A stretch of 35,456 nucleotides of DNA, from assembly GCA_035640455.1 (NCBI GenBank), contig DASQWB010000114.1:1-35456 (forward strand), given 5' to 3'. Source of the stretch: AC-50 sp035640455 (GTDB lineage: Bacteria > Actinomycetota > Thermoleophilia > Gaiellales > Gaiellaceae). The notes beneath the pieces were generated by a model that saw only the letters and a list, made by a program, of their open reading frames with translations, was not told where the DNA came from and did not search any database. A program made the position numbers and the translations under genes. Positions 6,506 to 14,763 of the stretch are shown piece by piece; position 1 is the stretch's first letter; each line of letters opens with the position of its first letter.

Positions 6506-6804
6506 ATGGGCAAAACGATCATGGGCGCAGCGGTCTCCCTGGACGGGTTCATCGCCGACGACACGACGATGTCGAGCCGCTGTTCGACTGGGACGTCGAC
6601 GTCGCCGCCGGTCAGATCGGCAGCCAGGCGCTCAAGCTCGGGCTGATCGACCAGGTGGTCGTCAACCAGGTCCCGGTGGTCTTCGGCTCCGGCCGCCCGT
6701 TCTTTGCCACCGGCGGCCTGGCCGAGCGGCTGCGGTTGGAGAACCCGACCACGATCGTGCGAGGCGACCGGGTCACCCACCTGGTCTACGACGTCAGCCG
6801 CTGA
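6506..6804 (+). pseudogene. RibD/dihydrofolate-reductase-like gene with internal deletion and frameshift
   Basis: ATG 6506 starts MGKTIMGAAVSLDGFIADD, the usual N-terminus of the RibD C-terminal-domain family, preceded by gaaagga. One base is missing near 6562-6568. The restored frame reads DDVEPLFDWD and then jumps directly to VAAGQIGSQALKLGLIDQVV, the last third of the family, ending YDVSR. Comparison with the usual 180-200-residue family suggests about 80-90 central residues are lost, removing part of the nucleotide site. The junction gacgtcgacgtc is a short tandem repeat, which could have mediated deletion. Confidence 0.75.
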
Positions 6805-6833
6805 GGCCCGTGGTCGTCAGAGCGAGGAAGCCG

Positions 6834-7571
6834 TCAGTCTGGGTACTCGTCCTTTCGCCAGGCGCGGGGCTCGTCGGGCGGGGCTTTCGGGGCGCGTTCG
6901 AGCAGGAAGCTGTAGTAGGGCGCAACGAACGGGTCGGGCGCCGTCACCGTGTACGTGTGGTAGACGGTGTCGTTCTCGCGCGCGAAGGCGATCCAGCTCG
7001 GAGCCTCTCGCAGCCCATCTTCGAGCTCGGCGCCGATCTGGCGCGACCACTCCTCGAGCCAATCGGGCGGGTTGTCGAGCATCTCCTTCACCTCGGGGAC
7101 CTGCTGCGCCTGCTCCTCGGTCAGCGCGAGGCCGAAGTCGAACGCAAAGTCGCTGTTGTAGGTGGAGACGTAAGGGAACTGCCAGCCCATCCGCTCCTTG
7201 TATGCAGTCAGGCGCTCGATCGGCGCGCGTGAGAAGCAGATCAGCGTTATGTCGCGGTGGTTCAGGTGGATGAGCGCGCCGTCGAGGCCGTCCCCGAGAT
7301 TGGTGCAGCCGGGGCAGGCGCCGTTTTCGTAGTCGGGCCCGTACATGATGTTGTAGGCGAGGAGCTGTGAACGGCCGTCGAACAGCTCCGCGAGCGTCTT
7401 CTTGCCCTTCTCCGTGTCGAACTCGTACTCCTTCTCGACCGGCACCCATGGGAGCTCGAGCCGCTTCTTCTTGACCTCCTCGTTGCGCTGAGCCTGCTCG
7501 GCCTCGAGGTTCGCGAGCTCCTCTCGGGCCGCCTGCCATTCCTCGCGGGTTCCAATCTTGTGCTCGGGCAT
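6834..7571 (-). CDS. DUF899 (thioredoxin-like fold) family protein
   Basis: 245 residues. After a charged coiled N-terminus it has the DUF899 sequence LELPWVPVEKEYEFDTEKG, then LFDGRSQLLAYNIMYGPDYE, a CPGCTN motif that corresponds to the redox-like position of the family, HLNHRDITLICFSRAP and YVSTYNSDFAFDFG. The two cysteines spaced CxxC suggest a thiol role but no activity is established. ATG 7571 has aggaggagg upstream at about 9 bp. It is convergent with the broken RibD gene. An 8-bp hairpin lies in its 5' leader (7598-7615). Confidence 0.8.
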   Translation of the reverse strand: MPEHKIGTREEWQAAREELANLEAEQAQRNEEVKKKRLELPWVPVEKEYEFDTEKGKKTLAELFDGRSQLLAYNIMYGPDYENGACPGCTNLGDGLDGALIHLNHRDITLICFSRAPIERLTAYKERMGWQFPYVSTYNSDFAFDFGLALTEEQAQQVPEVKEMLDNPPDWLEEWSRQIGAELEDGLREAPSWIAFARENDTVYHTYTVTAPDPFVAPYYSFLLERAPKAPPDEPRAWRKDEYPD

Positions 7572-7597
7572 CTTCTCGTCCTCCTCCTGACCTAGGC

Positions 7598-7615
7598 CGC
7601 TCCCGGGCGGGAGCG
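7598..7615 (-). promoter_or_regulatory. compact hairpin in the DUF899 leader
   Basis: cgctcccg (7598-7605) and cgggagcg (7608-7615) are perfect inverted repeats with a 2-nt loop. On the minus strand the hairpin lies just before the ribosome site of the DUF899 gene. The rest of 7572-7744 is the divergent promoter region; I see no convincing -35/-10 pair. Confidence 0.35.
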
Positions 7616-7744
7616 AACAACATCGACGCTACTCCGATCACGAATAAGACTCTGGCCCCGCGGCGAACTCATCGGCGGCTACTGGGAATCCGCCCTCCGT
7701 CGTCGATCGTGGTTACCGAAGCACGCCCGAGAAGGAGGAGAGAG

Positions 7745-8062
7745 ATGGCGCTCACGTTCGAACTGGCGCACTTCGCCGTCCACAAGGGAGACGAGGACGC
7801 GCTCCTCGCGGAACGTCCGGCAATGGTTCGAGCGCTGCAGGAGGCATTCCCGGACGCGCTCGCGGCCTGGCTGACGCGACAGGACGACGGCTCGTGGCTC
7901 GACGTCATCCTCTGGCAGAGCCGCGAAGCCGCCGACGAAGCCGCCCGCCGCATCGGCGAGGTCGCAGAGGCGCGCTCATGGTTCCGCCACATCGCGGAGT
8001 CGCACGGTCTACGCCACGTGGAGGTCGTCCACGAGCAGCTGTTCGGGCTCGGCTGTAGCTAA
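7745..8062 (+). CDS. antibiotic biosynthesis monooxygenase (ABM)-like protein
   Basis: 105 residues beginning MALTFELAHFAVHKGDEDAL. The layout, with a first beta strand, LLAERPAMVRALQEAFP helix, then a strand (SWLDVILWQSREAADEA) and a final RHVEVVHEQLF, fits the ferredoxin-like ABM/dimeric alpha-beta barrel fold. Such proteins range from monooxygenases to heme or quinone binders, and no active-site residue decides here. ATG 7745 follows gaaggaggagag, a very strong ribosome site. Its stop overlaps the convergent GFA gene by 4 bp. Confidence 0.7.
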   Translation: MALTFELAHFAVHKGDEDALLAERPAMVRALQEAFPDALAAWLTRQDDGSWLDVILWQSREAADEAARRIGEVAEARSWFRHIAESHGLRHVEVVHEQLFGLGCS

Positions 8063-8484
8063 CGCGGCTTGCCTTCGGGGTAGCGCTCGAGCCCGTCGTC
8101 CGGGATGGGCTCCCATTCGCACGCGTAGTCGACGAAGGTGCGCCATTGCGGCCGGATGTCGTGGCCGGGATCGAAGAGCCCGAGGCGCACGCTCCCGACC
8201 TCCCCGGTGTCCGGATACTTGCTCCAGAGCGCGCTGCCGCAGACGGAGCAGAAGCACTTCGGCCAGCCGTCCTCAGGGGCGTACTCCCGCACGAGCTCCT
8301 CGCCGGCGAGCAGCCGGAAGGAGCCCGGGGCGAGCCGTGCCTGCGCCGAGGCCGCCGTGCCGGTCCGGCGCTGGCAGCGCGTGCAGTGGCAGTAGCCGGC
8401 CCCGAGCGGCTCCTCCGTCACTTCGAAGCGCACGCCGCCGCACATGCAATGCCCGCGGTAGGGAGGCCCGGCCACGCCCCCCAC
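8059..8484 (-). CDS. GFA/CENP-V-type zinc protein
   Basis: 141 residues with the GFA fold cysteines: CMCGGVRF near the N-terminus, CHCTRCQRRTG in the middle, and FCSVCGSAL. These bind the two zinc ions of the glutathione-dependent formaldehyde-activating family. Many members are not true formaldehyde-activating enzymes, so the substrate is open. Start is GTG 8484; a second GTG three codons in is possible. Only 20 bp separate it from the divergent coiled-coil gene, and atttgtatc in that gap offers a -10. Confidence 0.82.
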   Translation of the reverse strand: MGGVAGPPYRGHCMCGGVRFEVTEEPLGAGYCHCTRCQRRTGTAASAQARLAPGSFRLLAGEELVREYAPEDGWPKCFCSVCGSALWSKYPDTGEVGSVRLGLFDPGHDIRPQWRTFVDYACEWEPIPDDGLERYPEGKPR

Positions 8485-8504
8485 GATACAAATCCGCTTA
8501 CAAG

Positions 8505-9239
8505 ATGAGCGCGCCCGAGGAGGACATCGACCGGCTCTACGGCCTGCCGCTCGACGAGTTCACCCGCGCGCGCGACGAGCTGGCGCGGCGCGTTCGACGG
8601 GAGGGCGACGGCGAGCGCGCAGCCGAGATCAAGCAGCTGCGCAAGCCGACGCTGCCGGCGTGGGTGGTCAACCAGCTAGCGCGGGAGCGAGAGCTCGACG
8701 TCCAGCGCCTCCTCAAGGCCGGCAAGCAGCTCGCGGGAGCCCAAGTCGAGGCCATCCGCGCCCAGAGCGGAGACGCGTTCCTCGAGGCCCGTCGGGACGA
8801 GCAGCACGCGCTCGAAGCCCTCGCAGCGCGTGCGACGGAGATCCTCGCCGCCGCCGGCCGCGGCAGCGCCGCCCTCGACCGGGTGCTCGCGACGCTTCGC
8901 GCCGGGTCGCTGACCGAGGACGGCCGCGCGCTGCTCGAGAGCGGCCGGCTCACCGAGGAGCTCGAGCCGCCGGGCTTCGAGGCGCTCGCGGGGCTGGACA
9001 TGCCGGCCGGTCCGCCGCGCCCGGCCAAGCGAGCGCCTGCGAGCGAGGCGCGCCGCCGGGTCCGCGACCTGCAGCGAGAGCTGAGCGCGCTCGAGGCGCG
9101 AGCCGCCGCGGCGGGGCGCCGAGTCGAGCAGCTGAGAAAGGAGCTCCGAGACGCCGAGGCCGAGACGAGCCGGCTGGAGGAGGAACGGCGACGGGCCGAG
9201 GAGGAGCTCGCGGCCGCCGAGCGCGACCTCAGGCGCTGA
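8505..9239 (+). CDS. hypothetical coiled-coil protein
   Basis: 244 residues with no signal peptide or membrane segment. The N-terminal part has LPLDEFTRARDELARRVRRE and RKPTLPAWVVNQLARER, a pattern I have seen in conserved hypothetical actinobacterial proteins but cannot name functionally. The middle is Ala/Arg/Glu-rich helix, then a Pro-Ala-Lys linker (about 168-182). The final ~65 residues form a long charged coiled coil (LQRELSALEARAAAAGRRVE...). ATG 8505 is chosen as the first in-frame ATG with the conserved-looking N-terminus; no Shine-Dalgarno is obvious. The 3' end overlaps the convergent KhtT-like gene by 11 bp. Confidence 0.7.
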   Translation: MSAPEEDIDRLYGLPLDEFTRARDELARRVRREGDGERAAEIKQLRKPTLPAWVVNQLARERELDVQRLLKAGKQLAGAQVEAIRAQSGDAFLEARRDEQHALEALAARATEILAAAGRGSAALDRVLATLRAGSLTEDGRALLESGRLTEELEPPGFEALAGLDMPAGPPRPAKRAPASEARRRVRDLQRELSALEARAAAAGRRVEQLRKELRDAEAETSRLEEERRRAEEELAAAERDLRR

Positions 9240-9717
9240 GCAGCCGCCGGAACTCCGGGTACTGGCCGGCCTTGCCGACGGTGACGAGGGTGTCGCCCCG
9301 TTCGATCGTGTCGCTCGGTTGGGCGCCGGTGATCGGCTCGGGCTGGCGGAGGATCGCGATGACGGTGATGCCGGTCTTCGCGCGGAAGCCGCACTCCGCC
9401 AGTGTGCGTCCGATCCACGGGCTGTCGTCGGGAACCGGGATCCACTCGATCTGGAGCTCGCCGAGCGCCATCTCGAGGTCCTCGACGATCTTCGGCCGCT
9501 CGTAGGCGCCGCCGACGACCGCTCCGAGCCGACGCGCCTCGTCGTCGTCGAGCGTGATCACCGCCTGCGGCTCCTCGTCGCCCGCGTGGCGGAAGTAGTA
9601 GAGCTCGCGCTTGCCGTCGTTGTGCAGGATCACGGCGAGCCGGCCGCCGGCGTCGAGCCGCAACGTGAACTTCGAGCCGATGCCCGGCAGCCGTGTCTCT
9701 TCGACGTCGACAGGCAT
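9229..9717 (-). CDS. KhtT-like regulatory subunit with RCK-C (TrkA-C) domain
   Basis: 162 residues from ATG 9717. The N-terminal half, VEETRLPGIGSKFTLRL, matches the opening of KhtT-type subunits. The C-terminal half (PVPDDSPWIGRTLAECGFR to GDTLVTVGKAGQYPEFRRLL) is a TrkA-C/RCK-C ligand-binding domain. These control K+/H+ antiport in response to nucleotides or pH. The frame is open up to GTG 9795, so a longer form with 26 extra residues is possible, but the family N-terminus argues for 9717. It directly follows the antiporter gene on the minus strand, as in khtTU operons with reversed order. Confidence 0.82.
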   Translation of the reverse strand: MPVDVEETRLPGIGSKFTLRLDAGGRLAVILHNDGKRELYYFRHAGDEEPQAVITLDDDEARRLGAVVGGAYERPKIVEDLEMALGELQIEWIPVPDDSPWIGRTLAECGFRAKTGITVIAILRQPEPITGAQPSDTIERGDTLVTVGKAGQYPEFRRLLSA

Positions 9718-9816
9718 TTCTAAGGCGTCGCTTGCGATGCCGTCTTCAGGATGCGTGGCTCCGCCGCGCATCCGTCTGAACCGACCGGTCGACACGATCG
9801 AGTCATCGAAACGATC

Positions 9817-10998
9817 CTAGGCACCTTCGGCCAGTCTAGAGACCGGGAACAGGTACCTCCCGAGCAGCTTCGACTCCTTCATCAGCGCCACGCCGATCGT
9901 GGCAGTGATCAGGACGTAGAGGCCGGCGAAGGCGACGAGCTTGGCCTGTGTCTGGCTCGAGATCTGGGCATTGCCGCTCGCGACCTGCGCGAGGATGATC
10001 GTGAACTCGCCGTGCGCAACCAGCGCGACGCCGGCGTTGAAGCTCTGCCGCCGCGTCAGGCCGCCCACGAGTCCGGCGACGTACCCTCCTCCGACCTTGC
10101 CGACCAGCGCCGCGACGACCGCGGCGGCGAGGATCCAGCCGACGCTTCCGATCCTCGCGACGTCGATCGAGAGCCCGAAGACGAAGAAGAAGAGCGCCGC
10201 GAAGACGTCGCGGAAGCTGAAGAACCGCTCCTCGATCTCTTCCCGCACGGACGTCCCCGACAGCACGACGCCCGCCATCAGCGCCCCGATCGCCTCCGAC
10301 AGGCCCACCTCCCTGGCGAGCGCCCCGGCGCCCATCAGAAAGCCGAAGACCGCCAGCAGGAAGAACTCGCGCGGCAACCAGTCGAGCAGCCGGTCGATCA
10401 GCCCGCTCAGCCACTTCGAGACGGCGAGCGCGGCAGCGACGAAGGCGATGGCCTTGCCGACCAGGGCGAGCGTCTCACCCGCCGCGCCGCCGCCTCCGGA
10501 CGCGAAGCCGAGCACGAGCCCGATCACGAGGTCCTCCGCGACCAGGATCGCCAGCACGAGATCGGTCTCGTCGTCGGCGAGGCGGCGGAAGTCGATCAAC
10601 CCCTTGACGGTGATCGCGCTCGAGGAGACGTAGATCGCCGCGGCGAGGACGAGCGAGCCGAAGCTGATCCCGAACGCCGCCACCCCGATGATCAGGCCGA
10701 GGCCGGCGTTGGCGAGAAAGTCGATCGCCCCGCCGACGAGCGCGTGCTGGCGGCTGCGCACGAGCCGGCCGAGCGTGAACTCCAGGCCCAGGAAGAAGAG
10801 CAGGAACACGAGCCCGATCTCGGCCAGGAAGTCCGTCACCTCGGACGGACGGATGAGGCTGAGCGCCTTCGGCTCGTTCGGCCCGAGGAGCAAGCCCGCG
10901 AGCAGGTAGGCCGGAATCGCGGACAGGCCGGCGCGGCTCGCGACGAGCCCGAGGGCGGCGAGCAGGCCGACGGTGATCGCGAGCTCGGCGAGCGTCAT
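9817..10998 (-). CDS. CPA2-family cation/proton antiporter (KhtU-like)
   Basis: 393 residues, almost entirely membrane helices (about 12). It opens MTLAELAITVGLLAALGLVA and carries the CPA2 features AIPAYLLAGLLLGP, LVFLLFFLGLEF, SSSAITVKGLID and LVAEDLVIGLVLGF. The GVALVAHGEFTIILA segment near the end is also conserved. It lacks a cytoplasmic RCK domain of its own, and the following gene supplies one. Role: export of K+ (or another monovalent cation) in exchange for protons at the cytoplasmic membrane. ATG 10998 is the natural start. Confidence 0.88.
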   Translation of the reverse strand: MTLAELAITVGLLAALGLVASRAGLSAIPAYLLAGLLLGPNEPKALSLIRPSEVTDFLAEIGLVFLLFFLGLEFTLGRLVRSRQHALVGGAIDFLANAGLGLIIGVAAFGISFGSLVLAAAIYVSSSAITVKGLIDFRRLADDETDLVLAILVAEDLVIGLVLGFASGGGGAAGETLALVGKAIAFVAAALAVSKWLSGLIDRLLDWLPREFFLLAVFGFLMGAGALAREVGLSEAIGALMAGVVLSGTSVREEIEERFFSFRDVFAALFFFVFGLSIDVARIGSVGWILAAAVVAALVGKVGGGYVAGLVGGLTRRQSFNAGVALVAHGEFTIILAQVASGNAQISSQTQAKLVAFAGLYVLITATIGVALMKESKLLGRYLFPVSRLAEGA

Positions 10999-11064
10999 CG
11001 GCTACTGGTCGCCCCCATCCCGCCTGACCCTAGCCGCTGTACGCCGGCGGATCTCCCTCGATCG

Positions 11065-11709
11065 CTACTCGCCGGCTCGGGGCCGCTCGCGCAGCAGCGG
11101 CCGCGCGTCTCGCGGCGCGGTCGGAGCCGGGGTGGCGCCGAGGCCGCTGTAGGAGACCGTGTACGTCCAGGAGGAGGCGCTTGTCCCCCAGCTGACGGTG
11201 ATCTCGCGGACGACACCGTCGGTGCCCACCGTCACCTCCGCCTGGAGCGACGAGGTCGGATCGGCAGCCTCGTCGTGAGCGACGTAGCCGAACGGAAGCA
11301 GCCGGATCGACCGACCTTCCTTGAAGCCCGTCTCGCGGGCGACCATCTTGGCCGCGAGACGGCCCAGGGCCTCGTGGACCAACGCGTCCTCACCACCCGA
11401 TGGCGACGGGGCCTGCAAGGCAGTCACGGCTTCGAGCGCCAGCCGCTCTTGCAGCGCGCGACGGCGACGGCTCGACCGCCGCTGGTTCGCGATCACCCTC
11501 CGCGCCGTCGCGTACAGCCAGACTCGCGCCGCCTCTCCGTCCGGGAGGTCGTCGAGACGCCGCCACGCCGTCAGGAACACCTCCGCAACTGCATCCTGCG
11601 CGTCGCTCGTCGAGCCGGCCCGCCAAGCGCAGTACGCGACGATGTCGGAGCCGTGCGCCGCGAACAGTCCCTCGAACCGCCGCCTCCGCTCAGCTTCGCC
11701 TTCCCTCAT
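11065..11709 (-). CDS. chimeric ECF sigma region 2 fused to an unrelated C-terminal domain
   Basis: Residues 1 to about 115 are a typical ECF sigma region 2 and linker: RFEGLFAAHGSDIVAYCAWR, AVAEVFLTAWRRLDDLPDG, VWLYATARRVIANQRR. At about residue 118 (near 11350), where region 4 with its helix-turn-helix should begin, the sequence changes to KMVARETGFKEGRSIRLLPF and then TVGTDGVVREITVSWGT. That looks like the end of an extracytoplasmic or regulatory beta-rich protein of the kind often encoded next to such sigma factors. Region 4 is absent, so -35 recognition should be lost. The reading frame is intact through the junction. ATG 11709 has ggaggt 8 bp upstream. An in-frame deletion joining two adjacent genes is the simplest origin (inference). 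Confidence 0.75.
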   Translation of the reverse strand: MREGEAERRRRFEGLFAAHGSDIVAYCAWRAGSTSDAQDAVAEVFLTAWRRLDDLPDGEAARVWLYATARRVIANQRRSSRRRRALQERLALEAVTALQAPSPSGGEDALVHEALGRLAAKMVARETGFKEGRSIRLLPFGYVAHDEAADPTSSLQAEVTVGTDGVVREITVSWGTSASSWTYTVSYSGLGATPAPTAPRDARPLLRERPRAGE

Positions 11710-11727
11710 CCACGTGACCTCCTGCCA

Positions 11728-11786
11728 GAACGATCAGAACACCGTGCTCTCTGACCCGTCCATGTCCGGCTGCCCCCTGATCGTTC
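11728..11786. promoter_or_regulatory. 10-bp inverted repeat in the sigma/amylase intergenic region
   Basis: gaacgatcag (11728-11737) and ctgatcgttc (11777-11786) are perfect inverted copies 39 bp apart. The left arm is just upstream of the ribosome site of the minus-strand sigma gene; the amylase start is 118 bp to the right. Spaced operators for a looping or tetrameric regulator are possible. I see no clear -35/-10 in 11787-11904. Confidence 0.4.
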
Positions 11787-11904
11787 GACCGCAGCATCAA
11801 GCCGGGAGAGGCCGGCGGCCGGCGAGATGCACATTTGCGCCGTTTGCGTAAGACTCCAGGCGGCACGCGGCCGCCCAGGCCGCCCGGTGAGAGGAGGCCA
11901 GCGC

Positions 11905-14751
11905 GTGACTGTCGTTCGTCGTATCGCCCTACTCGTGACGGTTGCGATCCTCGCGGCCGCCCCGTCGAGTGCACTCGGGCACGGCTCAGCGGACCCCGCG
12001 GCCCACCACAGCCTGCGGCAGCCCGTCACCGACCAGAACTTCTACTTCGTCATGGCCGACCGCTTCGAGAACGGCGACACGGCGAACGACAACGGCGGCC
12101 TCCCACCGGGGAAGGGTGCGGGCCAGTCGGGATTCGACCCGACCGGCAAGGGCTGGTATCACGGCGGCGACCTCAAGGGCCTGACCGCCAAGCTCGACTA
12201 CATCAAGGGCCTCGGGACGACCGCCATCTGGCTCACCCCGAGCTTCAAGAACAAGGCGGTGCAGCCGGAGGACAACTCCGCCGGCTACCACGGCTACTGG
12301 ATCACCGACTTCACGAGGATCGACCCGCACCTTGGCACCAACCAGGATCTGCGCACGCTGGTGGACGAGGCCCACGCGCGCGGAATCAAGGTCTTCTTCG
12401 ACATCATCACCAACCACACGGCGGACGTGATCAAGTACACCGAGGGCGGCCGGATGCCCTACGTGTCGAAGGACGCCTCGCCGTATCGCACGGCCACCGG
12501 GACGCCGTTCGACGACCGCGACTTCGCCGGCACGAGCTCCTTCCCCACGCTCGCACCGACCGGCCAGCCGTCGTGCTCGGCCCCGCCCGCGCCCTTCAGC
12601 AGCTTCCCGTACCACCCGTGCGTGCCGGACGCGGAGCGGGACGTCAAGGTGCCCGCCTGGCTGAACGACGTGAGCCTCTACCACAACCGCGGCGACACGA
12701 CCTTCTCCGGCGAGAACTCCCAGTACGGCGACTTCTTCGGGCTCGACGACCTCTTCACCGAGAACCCGCGTGTCGTCGACGGCTTCATCGACATCTACAA
12801 GACATGGATCCACGACTTCCGGATCGACGGCTTCCGCATGGACACGATGAAGCACGTCGACGACGCGTTCTGGCAGCGCTTCGCGCCGGAGATCGAGGCC
12901 TACGCCAAGTCGCAGGGAATCGCCGACTTCTACATGTTCGGCGAGGTGGCCGAGGACTTCAGCCGGCCGATTACCTCGCACTACATGGTCCACGACGCCG
13001 TTCAGGGCGTCCTCGACTTCCCGTTCCAGACGGCCGCGACGCACTTCGCCGCCGGCTCGGCGCCGACCGACGAGCTGCGCGACTTCTTCGTCGACGACGA
13101 CTGGTACACGGACGGCGACTCGAACGTCTACAACCTCCCGACGTTCCTGGGCAACCACGACCGCGGGCGCATCGGCATGTTCGCGCGTAATGCGAACCCG
13201 GGAGCGAGCGAGGCGGAGCTCCTGCGCCGCGACGAGCTGGCGCACGAGCTCATGTACTTCTCGCGCGGCGACCCGGTCGTCTACTACGGCGACGAGCAGG
13301 GCTTCACCGGCGCGGGCGGCGACCAGGACGCGCGGCAGGACATGTTCCCGTCGCAGTCGCCGCAGTACAACAACCTCAGCGACCCGATCCCCGGTGACGA
13401 CGGAGCGGGGAACAACGACGACATCGGCTCCGACGCGACGCCGATGGACGACAACTTCGACCCGTCGCACCCGCTCTACCGGAAGCTCGCGCAGCTCGCG
13501 GCGATCACCGCTGCGAATCCGGCGCTGCGCGATGGAGCCGAGCAGGTCCGCTACTCGTCGCCCGCGGCAGGGATCTACGCGTTCTCGCGCATCGAGCGCG
13601 ACCGCGAGAACGCCTACGAGTACGTGGTGGCGCTGAACAACGCCGAGCATCCGGCCTCGGCGTCGATCCCGACGTTCGTGCCCGACAGCAAGTGGGAGCG
13701 GATCTACGGCGACGGTCTCGACGTGCTGCAGAGCGGAAGCGACGCACACCTCGACGTGACGGTCGGGGCGCTCTCGACCGTCGTCTACCTGTCGAAGAAG
13801 CACATCCCGCGCAGCAAGGCAGCGCCACCGGTCGCACTCGACGTGCCGGCCGAGGGCCGCGACCGGCTCGAGGTGCGCGCCGACGTCGCGGGCGACTCCT
13901 TCTACGAGGTGACGTTCCTCGCCAAGGTGGGCGACGGCGCGTGGCAGGACATCGGTACCGACGACAACGCGCCGTACCGGGTCTTCCACGACGTCTCCGA
14001 CTTCGCACCGGGCACGACGATCCAGTACCGCGCGGTCGTGCTCGACAACGCGAACCACACGAGCTCGAGCACGGTACGAAGCTCGACGGTCGCGGCGCCG
14101 GCGATCATCCTCGAGGCGCCGAACGAGGGCCAGCGCGTGCGCGGCATCGTCGAGGTCCGGGCGATCGCGATCCCGGAGCACTCGAACTACGTCGTCACGT
14201 TCGAGCGCTCTGTAGACGGCGCCCCCTTCACGCCGATCGGCACCGACGACTCCTCGCCCGTCTACACCGTCTTCGACGACACGTCGAGCCTCGCCGACGG
14301 AATGCACGTGACCTATCGCGCCGTGCTGACGTACGCGCCGGGAAAGACCGTCACGAGCGACACGCGGACGGTCACGATCGTCCAGGCCGGGGTGGCGGAG
14401 GCGGTCATCCACTACAACCGGCCAGACGGCGACTACGCCGCGTGGGGGCTGCACCTCTGGGGCGACGGCCTTGCCCCGGGCGAGGCCACGGCCGAGTGGA
14501 CGAACCCGACGCCGTTCGAGGCCACCGACGCGTACGGAGCCCTGCACCGGATCGCCATCGCCGACGACACGAAGCGCGTGGGCTTCATCGTCCACGGCCG
14601 GCCGCCTCTCACCGACCCCAACATCAAGGACACGAGCGCCGACCGGTTCTTCATCCCGCTTGCAACGCCGGAGATCTGGCTGCGGCAGGGCGACCCGCGG
14701 ATCTTCAGCTGCGCGGCGGCGGACGACACCTGCGTGGTGCCCTCGGCGTAG
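11905..14751 (+). CDS. secreted GH13 alpha-amylase with Ig-like and PUD/CBM41 domains
   Basis: 948 residues. GTG 11905 is chosen because gaggagg lies 7 bp upstream and the product then opens with a signal peptide (RRIALLVTVAILAAAPSSALG). The catalytic barrel follows: DRFENGDTANDNGG, region I DIITNH (D166-H171), region II GFRMDTMKH with nucleophile D313 and R311, region III FGEV with acid/base E347, region IV FLGNHD with D419. All three catalytic acids are present. From about 633 there are two beta-sandwich repeats (640-830), then VIHYNRPDGDYAAWGLHLWG (from 833), the pullulanase-associated PUD/CBM41 glucan-binding domain. It hydrolyses starch or glycogen-like glucans outside the cell. Divergent from the chimeric sigma gene. 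Confidence 0.94.
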   Translation: MTVVRRIALLVTVAILAAAPSSALGHGSADPAAHHSLRQPVTDQNFYFVMADRFENGDTANDNGGLPPGKGAGQSGFDPTGKGWYHGGDLKGLTAKLDYIKGLGTTAIWLTPSFKNKAVQPEDNSAGYHGYWITDFTRIDPHLGTNQDLRTLVDEAHARGIKVFFDIITNHTADVIKYTEGGRMPYVSKDASPYRTATGTPFDDRDFAGTSSFPTLAPTGQPSCSAPPAPFSSFPYHPCVPDAERDVKVPAWLNDVSLYHNRGDTTFSGENSQYGDFFGLDDLFTENPRVVDGFIDIYKTWIHDFRIDGFRMDTMKHVDDAFWQRFAPEIEAYAKSQGIADFYMFGEVAEDFSRPITSHYMVHDAVQGVLDFPFQTAATHFAAGSAPTDELRDFFVDDDWYTDGDSNVYNLPTFLGNHDRGRIGMFARNANPGASEAELLRRDELAHELMYFSRGDPVVYYGDEQGFTGAGGDQDARQDMFPSQSPQYNNLSDPIPGDDGAGNNDDIGSDATPMDDNFDPSHPLYRKLAQLAAITAANPALRDGAEQVRYSSPAAGIYAFSRIERDRENAYEYVVALNNAEHPASASIPTFVPDSKWERIYGDGLDVLQSGSDAHLDVTVGALSTVVYLSKKHIPRSKAAPPVALDVPAEGRDRLEVRADVAGDSFYEVTFLAKVGDGAWQDIGTDDNAPYRVFHDVSDFAPGTTIQYRAVVLDNANHTSSSTVRSSTVAAPAIILEAPNEGQRVRGIVEVRAIAIPEHSNYVVTFERSVDGAPFTPIGTDDSSPVYTVFDDTSSLADGMHVTYRAVLTYAPGKTVTSDTRTVTIVQAGVAEAVIHYNRPDGDYAAWGLHLWGDGLAPGEATAEWTNPTPFEATDAYGALHRIAIADDTKRVGFIVHGRPPLTDPNIKDTSADRFFIPLATPEIWLRQGDPRIFSCAAADDTCVVPSA

Positions 14752-14763
14752 CGCGGTCTGCTC

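Noticed and set aside
9751..11754. 667-codon plus-strand ORF opposite the antiporter and sigma genes
   Set aside because: Charged low-complexity shadow; the minus-strand frames have recognisable membrane and sigma domains.
11986..14595. 869-codon minus-strand ORF opposite the amylase
   Set aside because: Composition is Arg/Val/Asp-rich with no domain; the plus strand carries a complete amylase with all catalytic motifs. It is a mirror frame of GC-rich coding DNA.
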